This document shows, in pieces, positions 43,339 to 51,879 of a stretch of DNA of 64,000 nucleotides. The DNA comes from Paenibacillus sp. FSL H7-0331. GTDB taxonomy: Bacteria; Bacillota; Bacilli; Paenibacillales; NBRC-103111. The position numbers and the translations under genes were made by a program. The notes beneath the pieces are model-generated. The model searched no databases, was not told where the DNA came from, and saw only the letters and a program-made list of their open reading frames with translations. The DNA is taken from contig NZ_MRTH01000010.1 of the NCBI RefSeq assembly GCF_001956045.1, positions 62,001 to 126,000 on the forward strand, in the 5' to 3' direction. The stretch's first letter is position 1; each line of letters begins with the position of its first letter.

Positions 43339-45057
43339 TTATCGAATCACGATCGTATGAACGACCTGGTTTTTGCCTCTGAGTTCAATCGCACGATTAG
43401 TGGTCAGCAAGGACATATCACCCTGGATCGACAGGTTGCTTGCTGCATTATAGACGGCAGTTTGCACTGAACCACTGCTCAATGTCTGATTGATTGAAAT
43501 TGTCGCAATTTGTCCGCTTGTGTTCAGCGTGTAAGTATTCAATGAACCTACCACTGTAAAGTCAGTCTGCTGATCCTGTGTCGGAGTCACTACTTGAACG
43601 AAGATCACCTTGCCACCATAGGTTCTTACCAGCACCGAATCACCGACTCTTAGCTCGGAAGCTGCAACGGACACGCCGTTACGGATAATAGACACATTGG
43701 CATCAAGCTGAGCGCTGTAGGTCTGACCATCCTTGGTCAGCGTCAAGGTATTATTGCTCACTGTTGTGTTAATCGAAGCTGTGAAAGTAGTGTTATCGGG
43801 CAGCTGATTGCCGTTCACCGGTGTTGTCACGGATACCAGAATAACTTTTCCTCCGGACGTACTCACTGATACTACATCGCCTGCTCTTAGCTCGGAAGCT
43901 GCAACGGACACGCCGTTACGGATAATAGACACATTAGCATCAAGCTGAGCGCTGTAGGTCTGACCATCCTTGGTCAGAGTCAAAGTATTATTGCTCACTG
44001 TTGTGTTAACCGAAGCTGTGAAAGTAGTGTTATCGGGCAGCTGATTGCCATTCCCCAACGTCTTTACTTCTACGAAAATCGCTTTGCCGCCATAAGTACG
44101 AACTACCACATCGTCGCCTATTCTCAGCTCGCTTGCAGCAACTCTAGCTCCGTTGCGGTAAATAAAAGCTCCTGCATCCAATTCCACACTGTAAGGTTGA
44201 CCGTTAACGTTCAAAGTCAGCACATTGTTGCTTACTGCAGCATTCACCGTACCGCGAACCGAGGTGTTATCAGGCAATTGACTGCCTGTGCGGTCCAGCA
44301 GCGCCGCCAATTCGGCACGTGTCACCGGATTGTTCGGACGGAAGGTATTATCCTCGTAGCCGTCAACCAGTTTTTTCTCAATTGCCAAGGCTACATAACC
44401 GACAGAACCGGCCGGGATTTTATTGGCATCCTTGAAAGTAAGCTTCGTATTCATTTTGGTTTTTGCTTCATTTTGCAGCTTCAGTGCTTTTATCAATAAA
44501 GTTGTCGCCCACAAGCGATCCGCTTCCTTTTCCGGCTGTACAGCGTTTTCCGACTCCTCGAACAAATCGTTTTGCAGCGCTACGGATACATAACCGGTTG
44601 CCCAAGCATATTTGGATTTGATTTTATCCGCATCACTGAAATTCAGGTTCGCCTGCATCGCCTCTGCCGATTCCGCTTGATCCCGCAATCCCATCAAACG
44701 AACTGCAGCTGTAATCGCTTCAATACGAGTAATGGTTTTACGTGGCTGGAAGGTACCATCCTCATAACCCTCGAACACTCGCTTGGATGCAAGACTTGCT
44801 ATATAACGCATGGCCCACTCGACATCGGAGCCTTTGACATCATCAAACGTCAGCTTGATTTCAAGCTTGTTATTTTTATCATTGTAATTTGTCTTTACAG
44901 CTTGAACGGTTTGAGCCTTATCGCGCCCTTTATCTCGGTCATTGTCTTTATCGTTGCCCTTACCTTTGTTATTATCGGCAAAAGCCGCTGTAGAACCGCC
45001 TACTACCATAGCCAGTGTCAGACCTGTCACTAATACCTTCTTAAATAAATGATTCAT
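43339..45057 (-). CDS. SLH-domain cell-surface protein with tandem beta domains
   Basis: The 572-residue protein has a signal peptide (VLVTGLTLAMVVGGSTAAFA), a Lys/Asp-rich spacer, and three SLH modules (about 70-265; EGYEDGTFQPRKTITRIEAI and DGYEDNTFRPNNPVTRAEL), which bind pyruvylated wall polysaccharide. Three repeats of about 79 residues follow (each with LPDNT, a VSNNxLTLxxDGQ element, an RNG-containing strand, AASELR and GGKxIxV), then a C-terminal beta domain. GAGGAG seven bases before the third of three adjacent ATG codons favours 45057. Two of the repeats are almost identical in DNA. Its role is probably structural or adhesive at the surface. Confidence 0.85.
   Translation of the reverse strand: MNHLFKKVLVTGLTLAMVVGGSTAAFADNNKGKGNDKDNDRDKGRDKAQTVQAVKTNYNDKNNKLEIKLTFDDVKGSDVEWAMRYIASLASKRVFEGYEDGTFQPRKTITRIEAITAAVRLMGLRDQAESAEAMQANLNFSDADKIKSKYAWATGYVSVALQNDLFEESENAVQPEKEADRLWATTLLIKALKLQNEAKTKMNTKLTFKDANKIPAGSVGYVALAIEKKLVDGYEDNTFRPNNPVTRAELAALLDRTGSQLPDNTSVRGTVNAAVSNNVLTLNVNGQPYSVELDAGAFIYRNGARVAASELRIGDDVVVRTYGGKAIFVEVKTLGNGNQLPDNTTFTASVNTTVSNNTLTLTKDGQTYSAQLDANVSIIRNGVSVAASELRAGDVVSVSTSGGKVILVSVTTPVNGNQLPDNTTFTASINTTVSNNTLTLTKDGQTYSAQLDANVSIIRNGVSVAASELRVGDSVLVRTYGGKVIFVQVVTPTQDQQTDFTVVGSLNTYTLNTSGQIATISINQTLSSGSVQTAVYNAASNLSIQGDMSLLTTNRAIELRGKNQVVHTIVIR
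43649..44049. repeat. Tandem 237-bp intragenic repeat in the SLH gene
   Basis: Segments 43649-43812 and 43886-44049 are nearly identical and lie 237 bases apart, equal to 79 codons. They encode the second and third beta domains and indicate a recent in-frame duplication that could expand or contract. Confidence 0.85.
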
Positions 45058-45299
45058 CATCATTCTCCTCATCCTCATAACATAAATTTTGTTGTTGTTG
45101 GTTAATTAAAATGAATCCGAACCTTCGCGAAGAGTTCTTTGGAATTACTAAAAGTTTCGCCGCTGCTCAAACGTTTATGGGGGTCATTTTGATCAATCGG
45201 GATATAAATGGTAAACTTAGGACGACAATGCCTTCAGGGCGATGATTCCGACTATGGATAGATCACGAAGAGGTATGAGTTGAGGGAGGATTTAAAAGC

Positions 45300-46919
45300 A
45301 TGAAATGGAATGCAAAAAAGCTTTCTGTCGCGCTGGCCTTATTTGCGTTGGTCGCTGTGGGTGTTTTTTATTCATGGATGACTTTTACCAAAGAGGACAA
45401 GACCCGTATCGAGTCGGCTGCCGACATTAGCAAAACACCACCGGCTGCCAAGCCGCAAACGGCTGCACCAACGCCACCACCGGAGCCGCCTATTCCAACA
45501 GAGCAGGTCGATATCGCAATATTCGGTAGTGAACTGGAAGGCCTCTATCTGGCACGAGCCGCAGCCGATGAAGGTCTTAAAGTGAAAGTACTGGATCCGA
45601 GAGAAGGATTTGGCGGACAGGTGCTGCAAGGTGAAATGCTGTTTCTCGATGAGACCCGGGATGACAAGTACAACCTGATGGTGCAAGGACGTGCCAAGGA
45701 GCTGTTCGATGGCTTCCGCAATGGCAAAATCCGCAAGCTTACAGAGTTTACGCAATACTTTGACAAGCTCAAAAAAGACATCCCGATAGAATCAGGCATC
45801 AAGATCGTCGATATTAAACAAACAGCAGGACAATTCGGACCAAATGCCGTTGAATCTGTAACGTATGCAGGCAAAGACGGTGCCAAGAAGAACATCAAGG
45901 CAGCCTATTGGGTGGATAACAGCGATTTTGCCGCACTGTTAAGTCAGTTAAAAGTAAACCGGATGCCCGGTTTGGAGCAATTTTATGGAGAGACCAAAAT
46001 CGAATATATGAGTTCCGGATTTATGCTTAAATTCAAAAATGTCGATTGGGCCAAATTCAGCTCCAGCTTTAACAATATGACAGCACAGGAGCGCAAAACC
46101 AAATATGGCGGTGGTTCGGTCAGTGAAAGCTATGCGATCGGTCTTAGCGGAATGACAAGTGCGTATAAACCGAGTAATGAAAGAGTGTTTTTACGCGGAT
46201 TGAATGCCGTGAACCAGCGGGATGGCGAAGTGTTAATCAATGCTTTTCTGATATACACCGTTGATCCTTCCGACGAGAAATCGGTAGCCGAAGCGATGGA
46301 GCTTGGAAAAAATGAGCTGCCGCTGATTCTCAACCATTTCCGCAAAAACATAATTGGCTGGGAAAAGGCCGAGCTGAACGGCTCCCCCAACTACTTGTAT
46401 ATTCGCGAATATAATCATTATGAAACGGATTATGTACTAAAACCATCCGATATGCTTGGGGCGAATATGTTCTGGGACAACGTCAGCATCGCCGGTTATC
46501 CACTTGATCTCCAAGGTATCAGCACCAGCAAATGGGGCATTGAAATGGGAAGACCGGACAAGTACGGAATGCCCCTACGCAGCTTTTTGCTGAAGGATTA
46601 TGATAATGTGCTTGTGGCTGGTAAAAATGTCGGTTCGTCCGCAATTGCGTACGGCAGCGCACGCATCCAGCCGAATACGAGCCTTGCCGCTGAAACCATC
46701 GGTATTCTGCTCGGTCAAATCCAGGGTAAGAAAAAGCTGCGGGAGCTGAAGGAATCCGATATGCCTGCGCTTCACAGCTACCTAGAAACCAAATACAAGA
46801 TCAAGCTGACAGGCGTTGTAGGCAATAACAAAATCAAAGGCTGGACGGCTGATGAAATCGCCAAGCTAGATATAGGTAAAATCGTATACCCTGCTTATGT
46901 GAATACACGAAAGAAATAA
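45300..46919 (+). CDS. Membrane-anchored FAD-dependent oxidoreductase
   Basis: The 539-residue protein has an N-terminal membrane anchor or uncleaved signal (about 8-28), a Pro/Ala-rich linker (about 45-68, with APTPPPEPPIP), and an FAD-binding domain opening with VDIAIFGSELEGLYLARAAADEG, a dinucleotide-binding fold with an altered glycine motif. A second FAD contact appears as NVLVAGKNVGSSAIAYGSARIQP near 445, as in the FAD_oxidored (PF12831-like) group. The flavin domain would lie outside the membrane. GGGAGGAT precedes ATG 45300. Substrate and electron acceptor are unknown. Confidence 0.75.
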   Translation: MKWNAKKLSVALALFALVAVGVFYSWMTFTKEDKTRIESAADISKTPPAAKPQTAAPTPPPEPPIPTEQVDIAIFGSELEGLYLARAAADEGLKVKVLDPREGFGGQVLQGEMLFLDETRDDKYNLMVQGRAKELFDGFRNGKIRKLTEFTQYFDKLKKDIPIESGIKIVDIKQTAGQFGPNAVESVTYAGKDGAKKNIKAAYWVDNSDFAALLSQLKVNRMPGLEQFYGETKIEYMSSGFMLKFKNVDWAKFSSSFNNMTAQERKTKYGGGSVSESYAIGLSGMTSAYKPSNERVFLRGLNAVNQRDGEVLINAFLIYTVDPSDEKSVAEAMELGKNELPLILNHFRKNIIGWEKAELNGSPNYLYIREYNHYETDYVLKPSDMLGANMFWDNVSIAGYPLDLQGISTSKWGIEMGRPDKYGMPLRSFLLKDYDNVLVAGKNVGSSAIAYGSARIQPNTSLAAETIGILLGQIQGKKKLRELKESDMPALHSYLETKYKIKLTGVVGNNKIKGWTADEIAKLDIGKIVYPAYVNTRKK

Positions 46920-46954
46920 GCCGTCCCCTACACCACATTAGATCGTAAATAAGG

Positions 46955-47003
46955 AAGCCCCCAAAATGCTCCTAGCAGGACATGATGGGGGCTGCTTTTT
47001 TTA
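46955..47003 (+). terminator. Terminator after the FAD oxidoreductase gene
   Basis: AGCCCCC (46956-46962) pairs with GGGGGCT (46987-46993), an inner stem is possible, and a seven-T run follows. Confidence 0.8.
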
Positions 47004-47081
47004 TATAATCATTTTTACCCTATTGAAAATACGCGCTATTGTCTATACTGAACATAGATCTGATAACTGGGAGTGAAGTAT

Positions 47082-47165
47082 ATGAAGAGAATTGTAACTC
47101 ATAACGCTAGAATGACCGAAATGCAGGACAATTGGAACCAAATTAACAGGGATTGGACCCGGTAA
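47082..47165 (+). CDS. Possible 27-aa small protein or leader peptide upstream of rsgA
   Basis: A 27-codon ORF encodes a basic, Asn/Trp-containing peptide (start MKRIVTHNARMTEMQ, end NRDWTR). GGGAG lies eight bases before its ATG, and a TTGAAA hexamer with an AT-rich -10-like region lies upstream, after the terminator of the previous gene. It ends 65 bases before rsgA. No family is recognised, and translation is unproven. Confidence 0.4.
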   Translation: MKRIVTHNARMTEMQDNWNQINRDWTR

Positions 47166-47230
47166 AAACATACATGTGTAATCGGATTGTCCTCCCTGCA
47201 TAATCGAAGCGAATAAGGGAGCAGATATTC

Positions 47231-48292
47231 ATGAAAACACCACTGGAAACTTACGGCTTTCAGCCATTTTTTGCAGAACAGGCCTTACAACATACTGGTT
47301 ATGAGGTTGGACGTGTCATTTTGGAGCATAAGCATTTGTACCGGATCATGGGCGAGAACGGGGAATGGTTAGGTGAACTCTCTGGCAAAAGCCGCTATGA
47401 AGCAACTCGGCGAGAGGATTATCCGGCAGTTGGCGATTGGGTCTGGATGACCCCCTTGCCAGGCGAGCAGCGCGTGATTATTCATGACATCATGAAGCGA
47501 AAAAGCAAATTTTCACGCAGAGCTGCCGGTTCAACCGTCGAGGAGCAGATCGTAGCCACCAATATAGACCGTGTGTTTCTGGTTATGGCCTTAAACCTCG
47601 ATTTTAATGTAAGACGGCTGGAACGCTACCTGCTGCTTGCCTATGAAAGCGGAGCCGCACCAGAAATCGTACTGACCAAAAAGGATTTATGCGACGATAT
47701 AGCAGCCAGATATGTGGAGGTAGAGGCTATTGCCCCAGGTGTACCCATCTATACCGTCAACAGTCTGGAAGATGATGGGATCGAATCGATTCTCAGCACG
47801 TTGAAGCCCGGAGAAACAATTGCGCTGCTTGGCTCCTCCGGGGCAGGTAAATCAACGCTGCTCAACAGCCTGTATGGTGAACAGAAGCAAAAAACGGGTG
47901 CCGCACGCGATGGAGATGACCGCGGCAAGCATACGACCACACACCGTGAGCTGATCGTGCTGCCTTGCGGCTCGCTCATGATCGATACGCCGGGAATGCG
48001 CGAGCTTCAGCTCTGGGACAGCAGCGAATCGATGCACACCGCTTTTCAGGATATTGACGAGCTGGCAGCAAGCTGTCGCTTTGGCGACTGCGGGCATCAC
48101 GGGGAGCCTGGCTGTGCCATTCAGCAGGCTCTCGAAGCAGGGACACTGGACGATGCTCGCTGGAATAGCTTTTTGAAGCTGCAAAAAGAGCTGGCCTATA
48201 CAGAGCGTAAAGCCGACGCAGGCGCCGCACGTGCGGAAAAGGAACGTTGGAAAAAGATTCACAAGCAGCTGCGCGGCAGCGGTAATCGCTAG
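47231..48292 (+). CDS. rsgA: Ribosome small-subunit-dependent GTPase RsgA
   Basis: The 353-residue protein is a circularly permuted GTPase that matures the 30S subunit. An N-terminal OB-fold (about 25-100) precedes G4 (LTKKDL near 153), G1 (GSSGAGKS, 201-208) and G3 (DTPG near 255), then a zinc knuckle with CRFGDCGHHGEPGC near 277-290 and a basic C-terminal helix. Bacillales usually carry rsgA (yloQ) in the prpC-prkC-rpe cluster; here it stands without those genes, so this may be a second paralogue. AAGGGAG lies before ATG 47231. Confidence 0.9.
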   Translation: MKTPLETYGFQPFFAEQALQHTGYEVGRVILEHKHLYRIMGENGEWLGELSGKSRYEATRREDYPAVGDWVWMTPLPGEQRVIIHDIMKRKSKFSRRAAGSTVEEQIVATNIDRVFLVMALNLDFNVRRLERYLLLAYESGAAPEIVLTKKDLCDDIAARYVEVEAIAPGVPIYTVNSLEDDGIESILSTLKPGETIALLGSSGAGKSTLLNSLYGEQKQKTGAARDGDDRGKHTTTHRELIVLPCGSLMIDTPGMRELQLWDSSESMHTAFQDIDELAASCRFGDCGHHGEPGCAIQQALEAGTLDDARWNSFLKLQKELAYTERKADAGAARAEKERWKKIHKQLRGSGNR

Positions 48293-48305
48293 AATAGTAA
48301 ACCAA

Positions 48306-48345
48306 GAGCCTCAACCCGTTGTCATGATGGGCTGAGGCTCTTCGT
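48306..48345. terminator. Terminator between rsgA and the convergent membrane-anchored protein gene
   Basis: GAGCCTCAACCC (48306-48317) pairs with GGGCTGAGGCTC (48329-48340) with one mismatch, followed by T-rich sequence. Confidence 0.7.
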
Positions 48346-48376
48346 CTTTAATAATTATTTTTATTTCTACATGATC

Positions 48377-48916
48377 CTATCGTCTCCGAAGCGCGAGCCT
48401 TACCACATTGTCCTGGAACGTCACAGCGCGTATGCCTGCAGGCTTGGGCAGGTAGTCATTCAACGGAATTTGCAGCGGCTGCAATTGAAACCAATCCATC
48501 GGTACAGATAATTGCTTGATTTGGGTTCCTGTATGGGTAGCTGTCAGAAAAGGATCCTCCCATTTGACTGTAAAAAACAGCTGGGCTCCAATCGGCCACT
48601 TATCTTTGTACATCAAGGTTACATCAGCTGTCCACTGGTTTCCCTTCAGATTGAATTGTGCCCCTGACAGCTTCCAATCCTCATTCAGCTGCGCACGTGA
48701 GGAAAGCGTCTTTTTCAGCAAATCATTCACTTCGCTTTCGGTCAACACAACCTCAAGCCTTCGGTTTGCCAACATATCCGTTAACTTATCACGAACCGAA
48801 ATTTCCGAATAATTCAGGTCCAGCAATCGATCCGGCTGCGCATACGCATAGGAAACACCCAACAGCAGGATACAAAGGATAAGCAGCATTCCCACAAAAC
48901 GCAATAGCTTCCCCAT
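48377..48916 (-). CDS. Membrane-anchored hypothetical protein, 179 aa
   Basis: The protein has one N-terminal membrane helix (about 5-25) and an extracellular domain of alternating strands with TESEVNDLLKKTL near 60, the layout of YpmS/DUF2140-like proteins, though the match is loose. A basic tail (RLALRRR) ends it. It starts at ATG 48916 and is upstream of nothing in the same transcript. Function is unknown. Confidence 0.6.
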   Translation of the reverse strand: MGKLLRFVGMLLILCILLLGVSYAYAQPDRLLDLNYSEISVRDKLTDMLANRRLEVVLTESEVNDLLKKTLSSRAQLNEDWKLSGAQFNLKGNQWTADVTLMYKDKWPIGAQLFFTVKWEDPFLTATHTGTQIKQLSVPMDWFQLQPLQIPLNDYLPKPAGIRAVTFQDNVVRLALRRR

Positions 48917-48960
48917 TTCCGTAGTTCCTCCTGACTATCGATAAACAAGTTGCAAATAAT

Positions 48961-50559
48961 TTATGTCGGCTTGTTTTGCTTTTCTTTCAACCAGCGCGGA
49001 GCCCCTTTATTTTTACGTTCCCGCTTAAGCTCACGCTCGGTTTTTTGCTGCACTGGCTTGGTGCCTTTTTTGGCTTCAGGCTTGGTTGCGGCTGCAGCAT
49101 TCGAGGCACCTGACTTGCGAATATCCGACGCAATCCCAAGCTTGGTCTCGGTTCTGCTCTCAGATCTGGATGGACCTGGACTCACAGGCTTATTTGCAGG
49201 TGAGCTTACCGGCTTGCCTGATGCAGACCTGCTCGGTGCTTTACCCGCTGCCGATGAGGCTTTGGCAGGGTTTGGCTTACCCAATGCTGCGCTGCGGGCA
49301 GGCGCCAAATTAGGAGAACTGGTAGATATGGCTTCAGCCGCAGTTGAACCGAGCTCCTTCTTGTTTGCCTGACTCACGTGTGTTTCCTTGCCTTTGGAAG
49401 GGCCTGTTGATCTGGCTGCTCCACGTGATCCGGATTGATAAATCTTGCCGTAAGCCATTTCTTGTTCTTCTATCTTGCAGCCCAGCTTTTTGGCAAATTT
49501 ATCGATAATAAACCGTTGTTTGTTCGTTAGGATGGATATTGCCGTACCCTTTTTCCCCATCCGTCCAGTCCGTCCAACCCGATGTACATAATGGTCCGCA
49601 TCAATCGGCAGCTCAAAGTTGATGACATGTGTCACATGAGGAATATCCAAGCCGCGCGCCGCGATATCCGTTGCCAGCAGCAATTGGAATTTGCCTGCCC
49701 GAAATGCCTGCATCACCTTTGCCCGCTCCTGCTTGCCTGCGTCGCCATACAACGCCTCGATGGATAATCCGGCAAATTTCAGCTTTTCCACAATTTCAGC
49801 GACATTATCGATTTCATTAATGAACACAATCGCCGCAGGCATATTGTACAAACGAACGATACGACGAAGCGTATCAATCTTGTCACGGTCCTCGCAGACG
49901 AAATACAAATGCTTAAGTGTTTCCGAGGTCCGCTGCTCAGGCGAGATTTGCACATAAACCGGGTCCTGCATCCAGCGGCTGATGACAGCCTGGATAGGCT
50001 CAGGCATCGTAGCCGAGAAAAATAGCATTTGTCTGTTGCGCTGCGTACCTTTAAAGATGACTTCTACCTCTCGCATGGAGCCCAGATCAAATACTTGATC
50101 GACCTCATCGACGACAACCGTCTTCACATGGTGAACGCTCAGCTTGCGCAGCTTTAACAGCTCCATCACTCTGCCCGGTGTGCCGACAATCAGCTGCGGC
50201 CGAAGCTTTAGCTTGTCGATTTGCCGGGTTAAGGCAGCACCGCCAATTAGTCCCTGAACACGGATACCCGCTTCATCGGCTAGCAGTTGCAGGGTTTCCA
50301 GTATTTGAAAGCCAAGCTCGCGAGTAGGCACAATCACGATACCTTGAACCTCTCTTGAGTTCTTGTCAACCTGCTGTAATAATGGCAGCACGTAGGCCAG
50401 GGTTTTACCAGAGCCCGTTTGGGATTGCGCCACCACATCCTTGCCGGATAAAATAACCGGGATCGACTCCGCCTGAATCGGCGATGGGACCACAATATCT
50501 TTTTCCCGCAGTTTATTTATATAAACCTCATCAATTTGCAAACTTGAAAAACTGTTCAT
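48961..50559 (-). CDS. DEAD-box-family ATP-dependent RNA helicase with DEVD motif II
   Basis: The 532-residue protein has the full helicase core: Q motif at Q29, motif I AQSQTGSGKT (44-53), PTREL (78-82), TPGR (127-130), motif II as DEVD (151-154) instead of DEAD, SAT, and motif VI HRVGRTGRMG. From about residue 374 a 159-residue low-complexity tail rich in Ser, Ala, Pro and Lys replaces the compact C-terminal RNA-binding domain of DbpA/YxiN, and it ends in a basic RELKRERKNKGAPRWLKEK. A TAGGAGGA element precedes ATG 50559. It likely remodels RNA in ribosome assembly or decay. Hairpin repeat copy B lies directly upstream of its leader. Confidence 0.88.
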   Translation of the reverse strand: MNSFSSLQIDEVYINKLREKDIVVPSPIQAESIPVILSGKDVVAQSQTGSGKTLAYVLPLLQQVDKNSREVQGIVIVPTRELGFQILETLQLLADEAGIRVQGLIGGAALTRQIDKLKLRPQLIVGTPGRVMELLKLRKLSVHHVKTVVVDEVDQVFDLGSMREVEVIFKGTQRNRQMLFFSATMPEPIQAVISRWMQDPVYVQISPEQRTSETLKHLYFVCEDRDKIDTLRRIVRLYNMPAAIVFINEIDNVAEIVEKLKFAGLSIEALYGDAGKQERAKVMQAFRAGKFQLLLATDIAARGLDIPHVTHVINFELPIDADHYVHRVGRTGRMGKKGTAISILTNKQRFIIDKFAKKLGCKIEEQEMAYGKIYQSGSRGAARSTGPSKGKETHVSQANKKELGSTAAEAISTSSPNLAPARSAALGKPNPAKASSAAGKAPSRSASGKPVSSPANKPVSPGPSRSESRTETKLGIASDIRKSGASNAAAATKPEAKKGTKPVQQKTERELKRERKNKGAPRWLKEKQNKPT

Positions 50560-50613
50560 CTAATTCCTCCTAAGGGTTTTGCCTTGGCAAAACCTTCTTC
50601 GTAAGCATCTACA

Positions 50614-50784
50614 AGAAGTCCGGTGAATAAGTCCCGCTGCGTGGGCAAATATCATTCCGATCGCTGTTGTTTCCGTATTTTTTGATTTTATAAGACATTT
50701 AGCTGTAAAAGTACGGAAACAAAGGCGAACGCTACGCTTCTCCAGGATCATTTGCCCACTCCGCTCATGATTCACCGGACTTCT
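50614..50784. repeat. Long hairpin repeat, copy B
   Basis: A 171-base palindrome with outer arms AGAAGTCCGGTGAAT and ATTCACCGGACTTCT (perfect), middle arms around GGGCAAAT and ATTTGCCC, and tip arms GTTTCCGTA and TACGGAAAC. The core CGATCGCTGT, the loop GACATTTA and the 3' CGCTTCTCCAG are shared with copy A in the same orientation. The 12-mer GGGTTTTGCCTT flanks it at 50574-50585 and 50785-50796, and GGCAAAACC at 50586-50594 can extend the stem. It occupies the 290-base gap between the helicase and hydrolase genes. Confidence 0.85.
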
Positions 50785-50849
50785 GGGTTTTGCCTTACCT
50801 TTAACCAAACAAGCCTATAAAAGCATCATACCAATGGAAGTGGGTAACA

Positions 50850-51674
50850 TCAATAGGAGATCTCCATCTGCTGAAGCTTCTGTGACAACCACTCGAATAC
50901 CGCGTCCAATGCCTTGTCATCCTGTTCCCTTGGAAAACGATGGCCGAAGCCCTCATGCAGCTCCATAGCAAACTCCTTGCCTGATCGCTTCAAGCCTTCG
51001 GCAAGCTTCCACGCGTGTCTCACTGGAACCAAAGCATCTGAAGTACCATGAACGATCATAATCGGTACCTTCAAAGCATCCACCCAATATACGGGAGATC
51101 GACTTTGATAGGCATCTATTTGCTTGCGGGGATGACCCACAACTCGCTTGAGCATACGCCTCAGATCGACACGCTCTTCATAGGTATCGAATAAATCGCT
51201 AACACCACCCCATACGACAACAGGTCCTACACCCTGACACGCTTTGGCTGCTGACAGAGCCATGATCGATCCACGGGAGAAGCCGATTAACGGGACAAGC
51301 CCTGGCTTCACCTCAGGGAGAGATTTGATCATTGTAATCGCATGAATGACATCCAGCCGGTCTTCCCCGCCAAACTCATCTCGTCCCTCGCCACCTTCAT
51401 TCCCCCGGTAAAAAGGAGCAAACACCACATATCCCCGTTCCGCCATAGTCATCACCCGACGTTTGCGGGGCATACCTACTTTGCGAATACCGCCGCGGCA
51501 GAAGATCAATGCTGGACAAGGTCCTTTCGAGTCCGGCACTGCCAGATATCCTTTGACCCTCAGGCCTTCACTCGAATAGGTTAATACATAGAGGCGTACA
51601 TCCTGTCTATGACTTTGCAATAGATCTCGTTGTAATAACGTACCTGAAGGTATTCCGGTTTCACCGATGTTCAT
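50850..51674 (-). CDS. Alpha/beta hydrolase (prolyl-oligopeptidase-like)
   Basis: The 274-residue protein has a nucleophile elbow IGFSRGS near 147, an acidic residue in HGTSDALVP near 225 and a His in GFGHRFP near 252, the order of serine hydrolases of the S9/dienelactone type. The longest ORF begins at 51779, but its first 35 codons run through hairpin repeat copy C. The first ATG after the repeat, 51674, has a GGAAAGGAAAG element upstream, so the shorter form is preferred. No signal peptide is present. The substrate is unknown. Confidence 0.8.
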   Translation of the reverse strand: MNIGETGIPSGTLLQRDLLQSHRQDVRLYVLTYSSEGLRVKGYLAVPDSKGPCPALIFCRGGIRKVGMPRKRRVMTMAERGYVVFAPFYRGNEGGEGRDEFGGEDRLDVIHAITMIKSLPEVKPGLVPLIGFSRGSIMALSAAKACQGVGPVVVWGGVSDLFDTYEERVDLRRMLKRVVGHPRKQIDAYQSRSPVYWVDALKVPIMIVHGTSDALVPVRHAWKLAEGLKRSGKEFAMELHEGFGHRFPREQDDKALDAVFEWLSQKLQQMEISY

Positions 51675-51697
51675 CAATAGGATTCTTTCCTTTCCTA

Positions 51698-51798
51698 AGA
51701 AGTCCAATGAATAAGCCCCGCTTCGTGCCAAATATCTTTGGAACGCTAACACTTCTCCATGATCATATGGCCACTTCACTCATTACCCATCGGACTTC
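51698..51798. repeat. Hairpin repeat, copy C (internally deleted)
   Basis: The 101-base segment keeps both outer arms of the family (AGAAGTCCAATGAATAAG on the left, CATCGGACTTC on the right) and the ACTTCTCCATGATCAT stretch, but lacks the central GTTTCCG stem and loop of copies A and B. It lies about 0.9 kb from copy B in the same orientation, directly upstream of the hydrolase start. Confidence 0.7.
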
Positions 51799-51879
51799 GG
51801 GATCTCCTGCTTTACAGAACTCACACAAATACGCTAGACTAGCGTTACCTTATTAATATGAAGACAAGGAGGCTTTTCT

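Noticed and set aside
50574..50796. The 12-bp direct repeat as a proven target-site duplication
   Set aside because: The left copy is separated from the palindrome arm by 28 bases, and copies A and C lack comparable repeats. It is kept only as a possibility.
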